Source: an uncultured SAR116 cluster alpha proteobacterium
Lineage (GTDB): Bacteria; Pseudomonadota; Alphaproteobacteria; Puniceispirillales; Puniceispirillaceae
Assembly: GCA_902520575.1 (NCBI GenBank)
Contig: CABYOG010000027.1
Coordinates: 1 to 12,736 of the forward strand
Reading direction: 5' to 3'
DNA length: 12,736 bases
Shown here: one piece after another, positions 1 through 7,529 of the stretch
Position numbering within the stretch: position 1 is the stretch's first letter
Layout of the letters: each line of letters begins with the position of its first letter
The notes under the pieces: model-generated
Told to the model about the DNA's origin: nothing
The model's input: the letters and a program-made list of their open reading frames with translations, nothing else
The model's database searches: none
Position numbers and translations under genes: made by a program

Positions 1-1
1 G

Positions 2-898
2 CACCCGCTTGCCACCGCTGCTCAACATCATTTCAAACGTACTGGCAAACAGTTGCGTGGCCGCATGGCTCTAGCCGCTGGGGACAGTTTTGGCGTACCA
101 CAAACAGCCAGCCTACCCTGGGCTGCGGCTGTGGAAGTTCTTCACAATGCCTCACTGGTGCACGACGATATCTGTGATGGAGATATGGTGCGCCGCGGCG
201 CGCCGTCTGTCTGGGCCTTATATGGGCGCGATACGGCACTGGCGCTTGGTAACTGGCTGATTGCGCTCTCCTTTGAGCTAGCAGCAGAAGCTGCCTATCT
301 TGGGCAGACGCCACAGCTGGTTTCTATCCTGTCACGCCATATGGCCGCGACCACTGCAGGACAAGCTCTCGAGTTTGAGGTTCGCGCATACCCAGACTGG
401 GCTGGCTATATGGACATCAGCACAGGCAAAACCGCCCCTTTATTTATTGCTTCAGTTGAAGGGATTGCACACCTGGCCGCCCGCCGTGATGCGATACGGC
501 CGCTGAATCGGTTTTTCAGTGCAGCAGGCGGTTGTTATCAGATTGCCAATGATATGTTGAATGTGATTGGCAAGGATGGCGCGGAAAGCCCGGCATCTGA
601 CCTGCTGCGCCGCGCCCCAAACGCAGTGATTGTGATGTTTCAGACAACATTGGATAAGCAAACGGCGACAGCCTTTGATATCTGGCTGTCCTCAGGCGAC
701 ACACATGATGCCCTTGCTTGGCAGGAACGTCTGCGCCGGTCACCAGCGCTGACCATGACCTCATCAGCCTTACTAAGCATGCTGGAAGAAGCAGAAGAAT
801 CATCGGCTGCTTTTCCCACAGATTGCCGGGCAATCATCACACCAATACTGGCACAGCTTCGGCATGTATGCCGCGATCTAACCAGTCTAAATGGCTAA
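2..898 (+). CDS. crtE: Geranylgeranyl diphosphate synthase CrtE (5' end beyond window)
   Basis: Polyprenyl synthetase of the all-alpha isoprenoid synthase fold, expected to condense IPP units into C20 geranylgeranyl diphosphate for CrtB. The reading frame is open from the first complete codon at position 2, and conserved family sequence (TGKQLRGRMALAAG, matching the usual GGKRLRP region) precedes the first possible start (TTG at 53). The true start is therefore upstream and this entry is partial. The first Asp-rich motif is intact (DDICD at 164-178, followed by VRRG), as are GQALEFE and the TGKTAPLF lysine motif. The second Asp-rich motif is degenerate: NDMLN at 548-562 where DDxxD is normal, and the usual following GKxTLP-like segment reads LRRAPNAV. 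The change may be a subfamily trait or may mark altered activity. It is first in the retinal cassette, with an 89-base gap to crtI. Assignment as an isoprenyl diphosphate synthase is sure; C20 specificity is inferred from context. Confidence 0.9.
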   Translation, partial: HPLATAAQHHFKRTGKQLRGRMALAAGDSFGVPQTASLPWAAAVEVLHNASLVHDDICDGDMVRRGAPSVWALYGRDTALALGNWLIALSFELAAEAAYLGQTPQLVSILSRHMAATTAGQALEFEVRAYPDWAGYMDISTGKTAPLFIASVEGIAHLAARRDAIRPLNRFFSAAGGCYQIANDMLNVIGKDGAESPASDLLRRAPNAVIVMFQTTLDKQTATAFDIWLSSGDTHDALAWQERLRRSPALTMTSSALLSMLEEAEESSAAFPTDCRAIITPILAQLRHVCRDLTSLNG

Positions 899-987
899 GT
901 GACATCCAATGAAATGTTTGGGCAGGACAGGCGAGCATATTCTGTGATAGGCTGGATGAAACCGGCTAGAAAATGAGGATGTGGCAA

Positions 988-2535
988 ATGGATGATGCCC
1001 GCCCCAATCCCTATAAGAAAGATATGGCGGAGCGCGTTCATAGCGTGGTCGTCGGCAGTGGTTTTGGCGGAATTGCTGCTGCCTTGCGTATGCGTGCAAA
1101 AGGCCATCACGTCACTCTGATAGAGCGGTTAGGAGATGTCGGTGGCCGCGCGCGCGTATTTGAGCGTGGCGGCTTTCGCCATGATGCCGGCCCAACTGTC
1201 ATTACCGCCCCGTTTTTGTTTGATGAGCTGTTCGCCCTGTTTGGAGAGACGCGTTCTGAACATCTGGAATTTGTGCCGCTTGATCCATGGTACAGGTTTC
1301 ATTTCCATGATGGATCTGAGTTTGATTACCGCCCGTCACTAGCTGACACACATGCAGAGATTGCCCGGTTTTCGCCAGCGGATACAAAAAACTATGACAG
1401 GTTGGTGAACACCTCCAAACAGATTTTTGATGTCGGTTTTACCCAACTGGCAGATAAGCCCTTTACCCGTCTTACCTCTATGATCAAGCAAATCCCACAA
1501 TTATTGCGGCTACGCAGCTATTTGACAGTAGCCCAACTGGTTAACAGACACATCAAACACCCCTTATTGCGGCAGGCTTTTTCCATCCATCCGTTACTTG
1601 TAGGCGGCAACCCCTTCGATACAACATCCATTTATGCTTTGATTCATTATCTAGAACGAAAATGGGGCGTGTATTTCTGCATGGGCGGTACAGGCAAGCT
1701 GGTTGCTGAATTAAAAGCGCTTATGATCCGCCAGGGTATTGATCTTAAACTGAATACAGATATCACTGAGATTTGTGTTTCTGACAGGAAAGTTACAGGT
1801 GTGCGCACGGCCAACGGGGCCTTCATTTCTGCTGATAATGTGATTTGTAACGCTGACCCACCAACTGTTTACCGACAGATGCTGCCTAGCCAGACCCATC
1901 TCCGCAAAAAGGTGCTGCCAGAGGCAGTAACCCGCTATTCGATGGGCCTGTTTGTGCTGTTTTTTGGGACCCGGCAGCGCTATCCTGACATTGCCCATCA
2001 CACGATATGGATGGGAAAACGGTATAAGGAATTGCTGCATGATATCTTTAGAAAAAAGATATTGGCAGAAGATTTTTCATTATATCTGCATCGCCCGACC
2101 GCCACGGATGCCCGTTTTGCACCTGATGGCTGTGATAGTTTTTATGTCCTCTGCCCGGTCCCTAACTTGCAGGGTGATGTGGACTGGGCAAAACAAGGGC
2201 CGCTCCTGCAGGACAGGATTGTCACCGCCCTTGAGAAAAGTATAATGCCAGATCTACGTAATGTGATTACTGAAGATTTTTATATGACACCTGAAGATTT
2301 CAAAGCAGATTACCGATCTGAACATGGCGCTGGCTTTTCTATATCCCCCAGCTTCACCCAGTCTGCCTGGTTCCGGTATCATAATCGTGATCCGCATCTG
2401 ACAAATCTGTATTTTTCAGGAGCAGGTGCACATCCCGGTGCTGGTATGCCTGGCGTGCTCTGTTCAGCCAAAGTTGTTGAAACGTTGGTCAGCGAAGATG
2501 AACGGAAAGCCGCATATGTCCAGCCCACGCGCTGA
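988..2535 (+). CDS. crtI: Phytoene desaturase CrtI
   Basis: FAD-dependent bacterial-type phytoene desaturase, expected to convert phytoene to lycopene at the membrane surface. About 515 residues, normal for the family. The N-terminal dinucleotide-binding motif VVVGSGFGG lies near residues 20-28 and continues into a typical TLIERLGDVGGRA segment. The C-terminal carotenoid-oxidoreductase signature (FSGAGAHPGAGMPGV, then CSAKVVE) is complete. The start at 988 is chosen because GAGG at 975-978 sits nine bases upstream. ATG codons at 973 and 979 lack a ribosome site, and ATG 1024 would leave only a short leader before the FAD motif but has only a weak AAGAAAG. The 3' end overlaps crtB. Four-step desaturation to lycopene is inferred from the downstream lycopene cyclase. 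Confidence 0.96.
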   Translation: MDDARPNPYKKDMAERVHSVVVGSGFGGIAAALRMRAKGHHVTLIERLGDVGGRARVFERGGFRHDAGPTVITAPFLFDELFALFGETRSEHLEFVPLDPWYRFHFHDGSEFDYRPSLADTHAEIARFSPADTKNYDRLVNTSKQIFDVGFTQLADKPFTRLTSMIKQIPQLLRLRSYLTVAQLVNRHIKHPLLRQAFSIHPLLVGGNPFDTTSIYALIHYLERKWGVYFCMGGTGKLVAELKALMIRQGIDLKLNTDITEICVSDRKVTGVRTANGAFISADNVICNADPPTVYRQMLPSQTHLRKKVLPEAVTRYSMGLFVLFFGTRQRYPDIAHHTIWMGKRYKELLHDIFRKKILAEDFSLYLHRPTATDARFAPDGCDSFYVLCPVPNLQGDVDWAKQGPLLQDRIVTALEKSIMPDLRNVITEDFYMTPEDFKADYRSEHGAGFSISPSFTQSAWFRYHNRDPHLTNLYFSGAGAHPGAGMPGVLCSAKVVETLVSEDERKAAYVQPTR

Positions 2536-3499
2536 ACAAAAACAGCAAGACGCACATTATCCAGCTGAGAGGGGCACAGCCCTAAAGACACTGGCAAAAA
2601 ACGGCAAAAGCTTTTACTGGGCATCACGCCTGCTGGGCCGCCAGATGGCAATAGATGCAGCTGAGTTGTATAGCCTGTGCCGGCTTTTGGATGATATTGC
2701 TGATGGCGATATCGACGGGCTGGATAAAAAAGAAGGAACACATCGACTACGCCGTATCCGCCGCCAGCTAACCCAACTAGATTCTGGGAAAATACCTGAA
2801 CAGCCAGATCCTGCGCTTTTGCAGTACATGCAGGTTATGAACCGATGCCAGATCCCAGTAATGCCACTTATCCATCTGTTGGACGGGCTGTTGCTGGATC
2901 AGTCCGCAATGCTGCTCAAGGATGAGGCAGATTTAGTGGCTTATGCTTATCATGTAGCAGGCGCAGTCGGGCTTCTGATGTGTCCTGTTCTGGGCTGTAA
3001 CGACAGGACAGCCTTCCGTTTTGCTGTGGATATGGGCATCGGCATGCAACTGACAAATATTGCCCGAGATATTCTAGAAGATGCCCAGATGGGACGCCGC
3101 TACCTGCCTGAAAGCTGGACAGGCCAGCTTTCACCTGACCAGATTGTTGCCTGTGCAAAGGCCCCTGCTTCTCAGAACTACAAACAGATTCAGGCTGCCA
3201 TAGACAGGTTGCTGACCCTTGCTGACCAGTATTATGAAAGCGGGCGTCTGGGGCTGGGATTTCTGCCTTTGCGCGCGCGATATTGCATTGCTGTTGCAGC
3301 AAGTGTTTATCGCGCCATTGGAACAAAATTAAGAACCCGTAAGCTGCGGTGGGGCGATGGGCGCGTAATAACTAGCAAGAGCGAGAAACTGTCTGCCAGC
3401 CTGCAGGCCCTACCCAAACTCTATCGCCAGCCCAAAGCTGCTCATAACAGCAATTTGCATGCGCCACTTACCAGCTTATTAGATGAGGCACTTAAATGA
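2516..3499 (+). CDS. crtB: Phytoene synthase CrtB
   Basis: Joins two geranylgeranyl diphosphates into phytoene; a squalene/phytoene synthase-family enzyme of about 327 residues. Both metal-binding motifs are present: DDIAD near residues 59-63 and the second motif QLTNIARDILED near 178-189, followed by GRRYLPESW. The family signature YHVAGAVG lies near 145-152, and SFYWASRLL near 32-40 marks the start of the conserved domain. Start choice: ATG 2516 has CGGAAAG about eight bases upstream and overlaps the crtI 3' end by 20 bases. ATG 2498 is the alternative and has no clear ribosome site. The frame stays open upstream to 2426, but that part lies inside crtI and matches nothing in the family. The stop overlaps the crtY start as ATGA. 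Confidence 0.96.
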   Translation: MSSPRAEQKQQDAHYPAERGTALKTLAKNGKSFYWASRLLGRQMAIDAAELYSLCRLLDDIADGDIDGLDKKEGTHRLRRIRRQLTQLDSGKIPEQPDPALLQYMQVMNRCQIPVMPLIHLLDGLLLDQSAMLLKDEADLVAYAYHVAGAVGLLMCPVLGCNDRTAFRFAVDMGIGMQLTNIARDILEDAQMGRRYLPESWTGQLSPDQIVACAKAPASQNYKQIQAAIDRLLTLADQYYESGRLGLGFLPLRARYCIAVAASVYRAIGTKLRTRKLRWGDGRVITSKSEKLSASLQALPKLYRQPKAAHNSNLHAPLTSLLDEALK

Positions 3500-4626
3500 T
3501 CAGAACAGCCTCCCTAGAACAGGCAGAATTGGCAATTATCGGAGCAGGCTGTGCCGGCCTGTCGTTGGCCCGCCAGCTGGTGCGGACAGAAAAGACATCA
3601 AGTATAAAAGCTTGTCTGTATGGTCCTGTCTCTCCTGCCGCAACAAATAGGCATAGCTGGGGATTCTGGGCAACACAGGGACTCAAAGAGCAGACCGAGC
3701 TCGCAAGACAACGCTGGGATAAATGGCAGATTATTACAGCAAAACGGAAGGTTACGCAAACAGCTGATTCTCATCCCTACTGCCGTCTCGATAGCCGTGA
3801 TTGGCTGACCCATTGTCTGAACGTTATAGACGGAAATATTCAACAAGAGCCTGACAGCCTGCCTGCACCCGGCGCGCATCCTGTCTTTGACAGCCGCCCT
3901 CCAAATGTGCCTGACGGGGCTATGCTGCAGCATTTTAAAGGTGTGGAGATCAAAGCAGCACAACCTTGTTTTTCACCTGATACGGCTATTTTGATGGATT
4001 TCAGATGTGACCAGTCCCGCGGCATTCATTTTATCTATCTGCTTCCTTACAGCCGCACAGAGGCATTAGTCGAATCCACCATGCTTTCCCCTAAACGGCA
4101 GAATGATGAGTTTTATGCAGAGGCAATAAAAACCTACCTGGAGACTTATTGGGCGACTGGCGGCTGGCAAGTCAACCATACTGAGCAGGGTTGTATTCCG
4201 ATGGCTTTTGTACAACCAGTCGATCTTGATTATCTGCCCATCGGTGCAAATGGCGGCTGTGTTCGCCCGTCATCTGGCTATGCGTTTGCCTTTATCCAAA
4301 AACATACAGATGACATTGTTGACAGACTGGTCCTTAACGGTCCAGCCCATTTAACGCTAGCAACAATGCCTCGACCAATCAGTCGTTTTAATCTATTTCT
4401 AGACAGAATCTTTCTGCACGTTATTCGACATCACCCTGAAAAGGCAGCTGAATTGTTTGCGCAGATCGCCTTTGCCCTGAACGGCGATGAATTCGCCCGC
4501 TTTATGTCCGGCCTTGCAGATTTCAAAATTTATGCAAAACTGATCACGGCAATGCCAACAGGCCTGTTTTTAAACGCATTGTGGGATATACATGTGATGA
4601 ACAGAGATAACGCGGATAAAAAATAA
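3496..4626 (+). CDS. crtY: Lycopene beta-cyclase CrtY
   Basis: CrtY-type flavoprotein that closes both ends of lycopene to give beta-carotene, the substrate of Blh. 376 residues, a usual length. Visible motifs in order: dinucleotide-binding IIGAGCAGLSLA (about 14-25), FDSRPP (131-136), QHFKG (145-149), MDFR (167-170), LVEST (191-195), GCVRPSSGYAF (254-264) and ARFMSG near the C-terminal third. All are typical of proteobacterial CrtY, so the protein looks intact. Start ATG 3496 overlaps the crtB stop (ATGA) and is served by TGAGG seven bases upstream, inside crtB. A 42-base gap follows before blh. Without a hydroxylase or ketolase nearby, beta-carotene is the expected end product. Confidence 0.96.
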   Translation: MIRTASLEQAELAIIGAGCAGLSLARQLVRTEKTSSIKACLYGPVSPAATNRHSWGFWATQGLKEQTELARQRWDKWQIITAKRKVTQTADSHPYCRLDSRDWLTHCLNVIDGNIQQEPDSLPAPGAHPVFDSRPPNVPDGAMLQHFKGVEIKAAQPCFSPDTAILMDFRCDQSRGIHFIYLLPYSRTEALVESTMLSPKRQNDEFYAEAIKTYLETYWATGGWQVNHTEQGCIPMAFVQPVDLDYLPIGANGGCVRPSSGYAFAFIQKHTDDIVDRLVLNGPAHLTLATMPRPISRFNLFLDRIFLHVIRHHPEKAAELFAQIAFALNGDEFARFMSGLADFKIYAKLITAMPTGLFLNALWDIHVMNRDNADKK

Positions 4627-4668
4627 TGCGAGCAAAACGCCTTTAGACGGCAGAAATTCAGAGTAAAT

Positions 4669-5529
4669 ATGATGGATGTCTTATCAATAACAGACCTATT
4701 TGCCCTTGCCGCGGTGATGCTGATCGGTTTGCCTCATGGTGCATTTGACGGCGCCCTTGCCTTTTGTCTAGGCTTTGGACGCAGTCCCGGCAAAATTATT
4801 GGTTTTCTGGTTATGTATCTGCTACTGGCCGGGCTGTCTGCCTTGATTTGGCTTGTATCACCTGTCTTCGCGCTGGCTGCTTTTTTGGCGCTAACTATTG
4901 TGCATTTTGGTAGCGGCGATATAGAACATCTGTTTCAGCCAGGCCGGCACCTAGTCCAGCGCAGCCTGAAAGCCTGTCAGATTCTGGTGCATGGTGGCAT
5001 GGTGACCATTTTGTTGCCTGTGTTTCACAAGGCAGAGGTGAGCCAACTGTTTATCGTTCTTGCCGGGCCAAATGCGGTTCTGATCATGGATGCGTTGAGA
5101 CCGGCGCTGATAATCTGGCTTGCAGCTGCCTGCATTTACGCTGGCGCAGCCCTTTTCAACCGCCAATATGGGGCTGCAGCGGGTGAACTGGCCGGGCTGG
5201 CTGTGCTAGTGTGGCTGTTGCCGCCCCTAGCAGGTTTTGCCGTTTATTTCTGTGTTGTGCATTCACGTCGTCATTTCACCAGTATCTGGAAAGCTATGCA
5301 GCTCTTTGTCAGCCGCCGCTTCATTCTAATCAGTGGAGGTATTCTGACCGCAGCATCCTGGGCGATGGGCGCAGGGCTATATTTCAGCCAGACAACATCA
5401 GGTAGCTTTTCACCAGATGAAGCCTTTATCCGCGCAGTCTTTATCTTGCTAGCTGCTTTGACGGTACCGCATATGTTGTTGGTGGATACCATGTACCGCC
5501 CCACGTTGAAAAAGATGACACAGACATGA
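4669..5529 (+). CDS. blh: Beta-carotene 15,15'-dioxygenase, Brp/Blh family
   Basis: Integral membrane iron-dependent oxygenase that cleaves beta-carotene into two retinals, the chromophore of proteorhodopsin. 286 residues, made largely of hydrophobic spans. The histidine motifs of the family are all visible: LPHGAFD (His23), VHFGSGD (His79), VHGG (His108), VVHSRRHF (His198 and His202) and VPHMLLVD (His268). These are the likely iron ligands or active-site positions, based on knowledge of the family. ATG 4669 is immediately followed by a second in-frame ATG at 4672, which could equally be used; the upstream ribosome site is weak (GAG at 4661). The stop overlaps the idi start as ATGA, so the two are probably translationally coupled. 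Its presence is the strongest sign that the cell uses a retinal-binding rhodopsin. Confidence 0.95.
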   Translation: MMDVLSITDLFALAAVMLIGLPHGAFDGALAFCLGFGRSPGKIIGFLVMYLLLAGLSALIWLVSPVFALAAFLALTIVHFGSGDIEHLFQPGRHLVQRSLKACQILVHGGMVTILLPVFHKAEVSQLFIVLAGPNAVLIMDALRPALIIWLAAACIYAGAALFNRQYGAAAGELAGLAVLVWLLPPLAGFAVYFCVVHSRRHFTSIWKAMQLFVSRRFILISGGILTAASWAMGAGLYFSQTTSGSFSPDEAFIRAVFILLAALTVPHMLLVDTMYRPTLKKMTQT

Positions 5530-6545
5530 ACCGAACAAGCACGCCGCAAACAACTGATCGTAAAAATGCGCATCTTGACCTGGCCAAGGCCAGTAAGCCC
5601 CTTGTCGACCACCCACTGGATGCGGTCAGCCTGCCTTATTGTGCGCTACCGGAATGTGATTTAAACAGAGTCAGCCTAACCACAGAATTTCTGGGAACTG
5701 AGCTGGATGCCCCGCTAATAATAACAGGCATGACCGGCGGTACAGACCGGGCCATGGCGATGAACAGGGTACTAGCAGATACCGCCCAGAAGAAAAAGAT
5801 TGCGCTTGGGCTTGGATCTCAGCGTGCAAGCCTTGAATCAGGACAAAGTCAGGCTGAACTGCGCCGCCTGGCCCCTAATGCTGTTCTAATTGGAAACCTG
5901 GGCGGCGCACAGCTTGCTGGAAAGGACGGACTGAAGCTAGCTCGCGCTGCTGTTGAAGATATCAGAGCTGATGCGCTAGCCATTCATTTAAACCCTTTGC
6001 AAGAAGCTATTCAACCAGAAGGTGATCATGACTGGCGCGGGGTATTATCGGCGATTGAAACGGCTGTTAGTACGCTGAATTGTCCTGTGCTAGTGAAAGA
6101 GGTGGGAGCAGGCCTGTCTGGTAATGTAGTGCGACGGCTGGCAGCCATCGGTGTACGGCATGTAGATGTAGCGGCCAGAGGCGGGACAAACTGGGCACAA
6201 ATTGAACTTAACAGACGCCCTGCAACTGACCGGGCGCATTATGCGCCCTTTTTATCCTGCGGCCTGATGCTGCCTGATGCGATTGCGCAAGCCCGGGCTG
6301 TATCCAACAACCTGTGTATAATTGCCTCTGGCGGGGTCCGGCATGGCTTGGATGCGGCTAAATGCTTGTGGTTGGGGGCAGATCTGGTTGGCATGGCAGG
6401 TCAGATTCTGCGCACAGTAGAAGATGACGCTGGTCATTTGCATCCAAAGCAGTTAAGCGATTTGCTGTATAGCGTGCAACAGCAATTGCGCTTAAGCCTG
6501 TTTCTAGCAGGAAAATCATCTATAAAAGCCTTTAAAAGGGGATAA
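5526..6545 (+). CDS. fni: Isopentenyl-diphosphate delta-isomerase, type 2 (FMN-dependent)
   Basis: Interconverts IPP and DMAPP, balancing C5 units for CrtE. This is the flavin-dependent type 2 enzyme (also called Idi2), unrelated to the Nudix-type Idi1. 339 residues forming a TIM-barrel. Family motifs in order: RKNAHL (12-17), ITGMTGGT (66-73), LGLGSQR (94-100), HLNPLQE (154-160, substrate and metal site), KEVGAG (191-196), GGTNW (219-223) and ASGGVRHGLD (267-276), a phosphate/FMN-binding region. All look intact. Start ATG 5526 overlaps the blh stop. It is the last gene of the cassette; a stem-loop region follows 77 bases later. Confidence 0.95.
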   Translation: MNRTSTPQTTDRKNAHLDLAKASKPLVDHPLDAVSLPYCALPECDLNRVSLTTEFLGTELDAPLIITGMTGGTDRAMAMNRVLADTAQKKKIALGLGSQRASLESGQSQAELRRLAPNAVLIGNLGGAQLAGKDGLKLARAAVEDIRADALAIHLNPLQEAIQPEGDHDWRGVLSAIETAVSTLNCPVLVKEVGAGLSGNVVRRLAAIGVRHVDVAARGGTNWAQIELNRRPATDRAHYAPFLSCGLMLPDAIAQARAVSNNLCIIASGGVRHGLDAAKCLWLGADLVGMAGQILRTVEDDAGHLHPKQLSDLLYSVQQQLRLSLFLAGKSSIKAFKRG

Positions 6546-6605
6546 AAGGCCAATTCTACTTGCAATTCCGACGATCTAGGCTGGTTTTATTCACAAATAT
6601 GTGGC

Positions 6606-6611
6606 TATAAT
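6606..6611 (+). promoter_or_regulatory. Possible -10 element (TATAAT) ahead of the stem-loop array
   Basis: A perfect TATAAT lies between idi and the three stem-loops, placed so that transcription would begin around 6618, at the edge of the first stem. No convincing -35 is seen at 16-18 bases upstream (GGTTTT or TGGTTT), and an A+T-rich gap can produce this hexamer by chance. Weak call, worth noting only because a structured element follows. Confidence 0.25.
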
Positions 6612-6613
6612 TC

Positions 6614-6660
6614 AAAAAAAATATACCCACGCCAATCTAAATCAGTTTTGCGTGGGTATA
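6614..6660 (-). terminator. Rho-independent terminator of the moa/moe operon
   Basis: An 11-bp perfect inverted repeat (TATACCCACGC at 6622-6632, GCGTGGGTATA at 6650-6660) with a 17-base loop. Read on the minus strand, the stem is followed at once by eight Ts (6621-6614). This is the classic intrinsic terminator layout, about 130 bases past the moaE stop. On the + strand it lacks a T tract and would not be expected to stop idi transcription well. Confidence 0.8.
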
Positions 6661-6733
6661 AAGTGTGACTTGAAAAAGTCTTCCCCCCGATGGAGGTCTC
6701 GGTTTTCCTACTTTCCGAGACCTCCTATTTATC
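6618..6733 (+). ncRNA. Candidate small structured RNA (three stem-loops)
   Basis: On the + strand, a segment of about 115 bases holds three separate perfect hairpins: 6622-6632 with 6650-6660 (11 bp), GACTT/AAGTC closed by a GAAA tetraloop at 6667-6680 (5 bp), and 6692-6702 with 6715-6725 (11 bp, 12-base loop). A C-run (CCCCCC, 6683-6688) lies in the single-stranded linker before the last stem. A TATAAT lies just upstream and the last stem is followed by TATTTAT. This would fit an independent small RNA or a structured 3' UTR of idi. The simpler reading is two back-to-back operon terminators with a chance small hairpin between. No known RNA family was recognised. Confidence 0.3.
6692..6733 (+). 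terminator. Probable terminator of the crt-blh-idi operon
   Basis: An 11-bp perfect, G+C-rich inverted repeat (GGAGGTCTCGG at 6692-6702, CCGAGACCTCC at 6715-6725) with a 12-base T-rich loop, followed on the + strand by TATTTATC. The T tract is interrupted, so termination may be imperfect. Position after the last + strand gene and before a convergent operon supports the call. On the minus strand it is followed by ATCGGGGGG, so it is not a terminator in that direction. Confidence 0.6.
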
Positions 6734-6793
6734 ATCAACCAAAATCAGATGACCATACCACTTTCCGCATTATGAAGTGAGAGTGAAGCGCCT

Positions 6794-7273
6794 TTACCGT
6801 TGCTCCACCCACTTTTGCAAAGCAATATCATCTGTTTCGCGGGCTTCAACCCACTGTGCACCTGAACTGGTTTCCTCTTTTTTCCAGAACGGCGCACGAG
6901 TTTTTAAGTAATCCATTATAAAAGAAGCGCTATCGAAAGCTGCCTGGCGATGCGCAGAAGCAGTGCCTACAAAAACAATGTTTTCCTGGGGCAGAAGTCG
7001 TCCGACACGGTGAATAACCTTCACCGCTGTTAAGGGCCAGCGGCGACGGGCTTGATCAATAATGTTCTGAATCTCCTGTTCTGTCATACCCGGAAAGTGT
7101 TCCAGTGTCATCGCAATCAGTCCAGGGGTTTCAGCGTCATTCCGCACAATTCCACTGAAGGTGGCAATCGCCCCAACACCGGCACGCCGCAATTTATCAA
7201 TTTCAACGCCAGCGTCAAAATCTGCGGTTCTAATACTCACATCCGCTGCAGCAATGTTTACTGGTTTAGTCAT
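6794..7273 (-). CDS. moaE: Molybdopterin synthase catalytic (large) subunit MoaE
   Basis: Large subunit of molybdopterin synthase; with thiocarboxylated MoaD it adds the two dithiolene sulfurs to cyclic pyranopterin monophosphate. 159 residues, usual size. Family motifs: FSGIVR (39-44), HRVGRL (89-94), HRQAAF (109-114) and MDYLKTRAPFWKKE (120-133), which holds the two conserved lysines (124 and 131) expected in the active site. A GGGAGG ribosome site, lying within the end of moaD, precedes ATG 7273 by eight bases; the gap to moaD is four bases. It is the last gene of the operon, with the terminator at 6614-6660 downstream. Confidence 0.95.
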   Translation of the reverse strand: MTKPVNIAAADVSIRTADFDAGVEIDKLRRAGVGAIATFSGIVRNDAETPGLIAMTLEHFPGMTEQEIQNIIDQARRRWPLTAVKVIHRVGRLLPQENIVFVGTASAHRQAAFDSASFIMDYLKTRAPFWKKEETSSGAQWVEARETDDIALQKWVEQR

Positions 7274-7277
7274 CAGT

Positions 7278-7529
7278 TCAGCCTCCCGTCACAGGCGGGA
7301 AGAAGGCTATCTCATCACCTTGGCTAATCGGCGTATCAAGTGCGCCATAGGTCCGGTTAACTGCAACCCGTACGGTTTTCAAATTCCGCAACGCTGTTGC
7401 ATGCCCGTCTGACCGGTTAGCCAGATGCGGCACAAGATCGGCAACAGTGGAGACACCATCTGGCAAGTCAATTTCTTCTGCTGCGCAGCCAGTATGTTCA
7501 CGCATCCATGCAAAATATAGAATATTCAT
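7278..7529 (-). CDS. moaD: Molybdopterin synthase sulfur carrier (small) subunit MoaD
   Basis: Ubiquitin-like sulfur carrier whose C-terminal glycine is thiocarboxylated to donate sulfur in molybdopterin synthesis. 83 residues from ATG 7529, ending in the required Gly-Gly (FFPPVTGG). The N-terminal strand MNILYFAWMRE and the NRTYGALDTPISQGDEIAFFPP segment are typical. ATG 7529 is chosen because GAGG sits seven bases upstream. An in-frame GTG at 7532 is a less likely alternative. The start overlaps the moeA stop by one base (TGATG), indicating translational coupling. The sulfur-activating partner MoeB is not encoded in the window. Confidence 0.94.
   Translation of the reverse strand: MNILYFAWMREHTGCAAEEIDLPDGVSTVADLVPHLANRSDGHATALRNLKTVRVAVNRTYGALDTPISQGDEIAFFPPVTGG

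Noticed and set aside
918..943. Possible internal promoter (TTGGGC and TATTCT) between crtE and crtI
   Set aside because: The spacing is only about 14 bases, too short for a standard promoter, and the hexamers are weak.
2426..2515. Longer crtB beginning at 2426
   Set aside because: The extra codons lie inside the conserved C-terminal motif of crtI and match nothing in phytoene synthases. ATG 2516 has a better ribosome site.
2379..2741. 120-codon minus-strand open frame across the crtI/crtB junction
   Set aside because: It is antisense to two clearly conserved genes and resembles no family.
4627..4668. Terminator or regulatory hairpin between crtY and blh
   Set aside because: Only three-base pairings can be found and there is no T tract; it appears to be a plain operon spacer.
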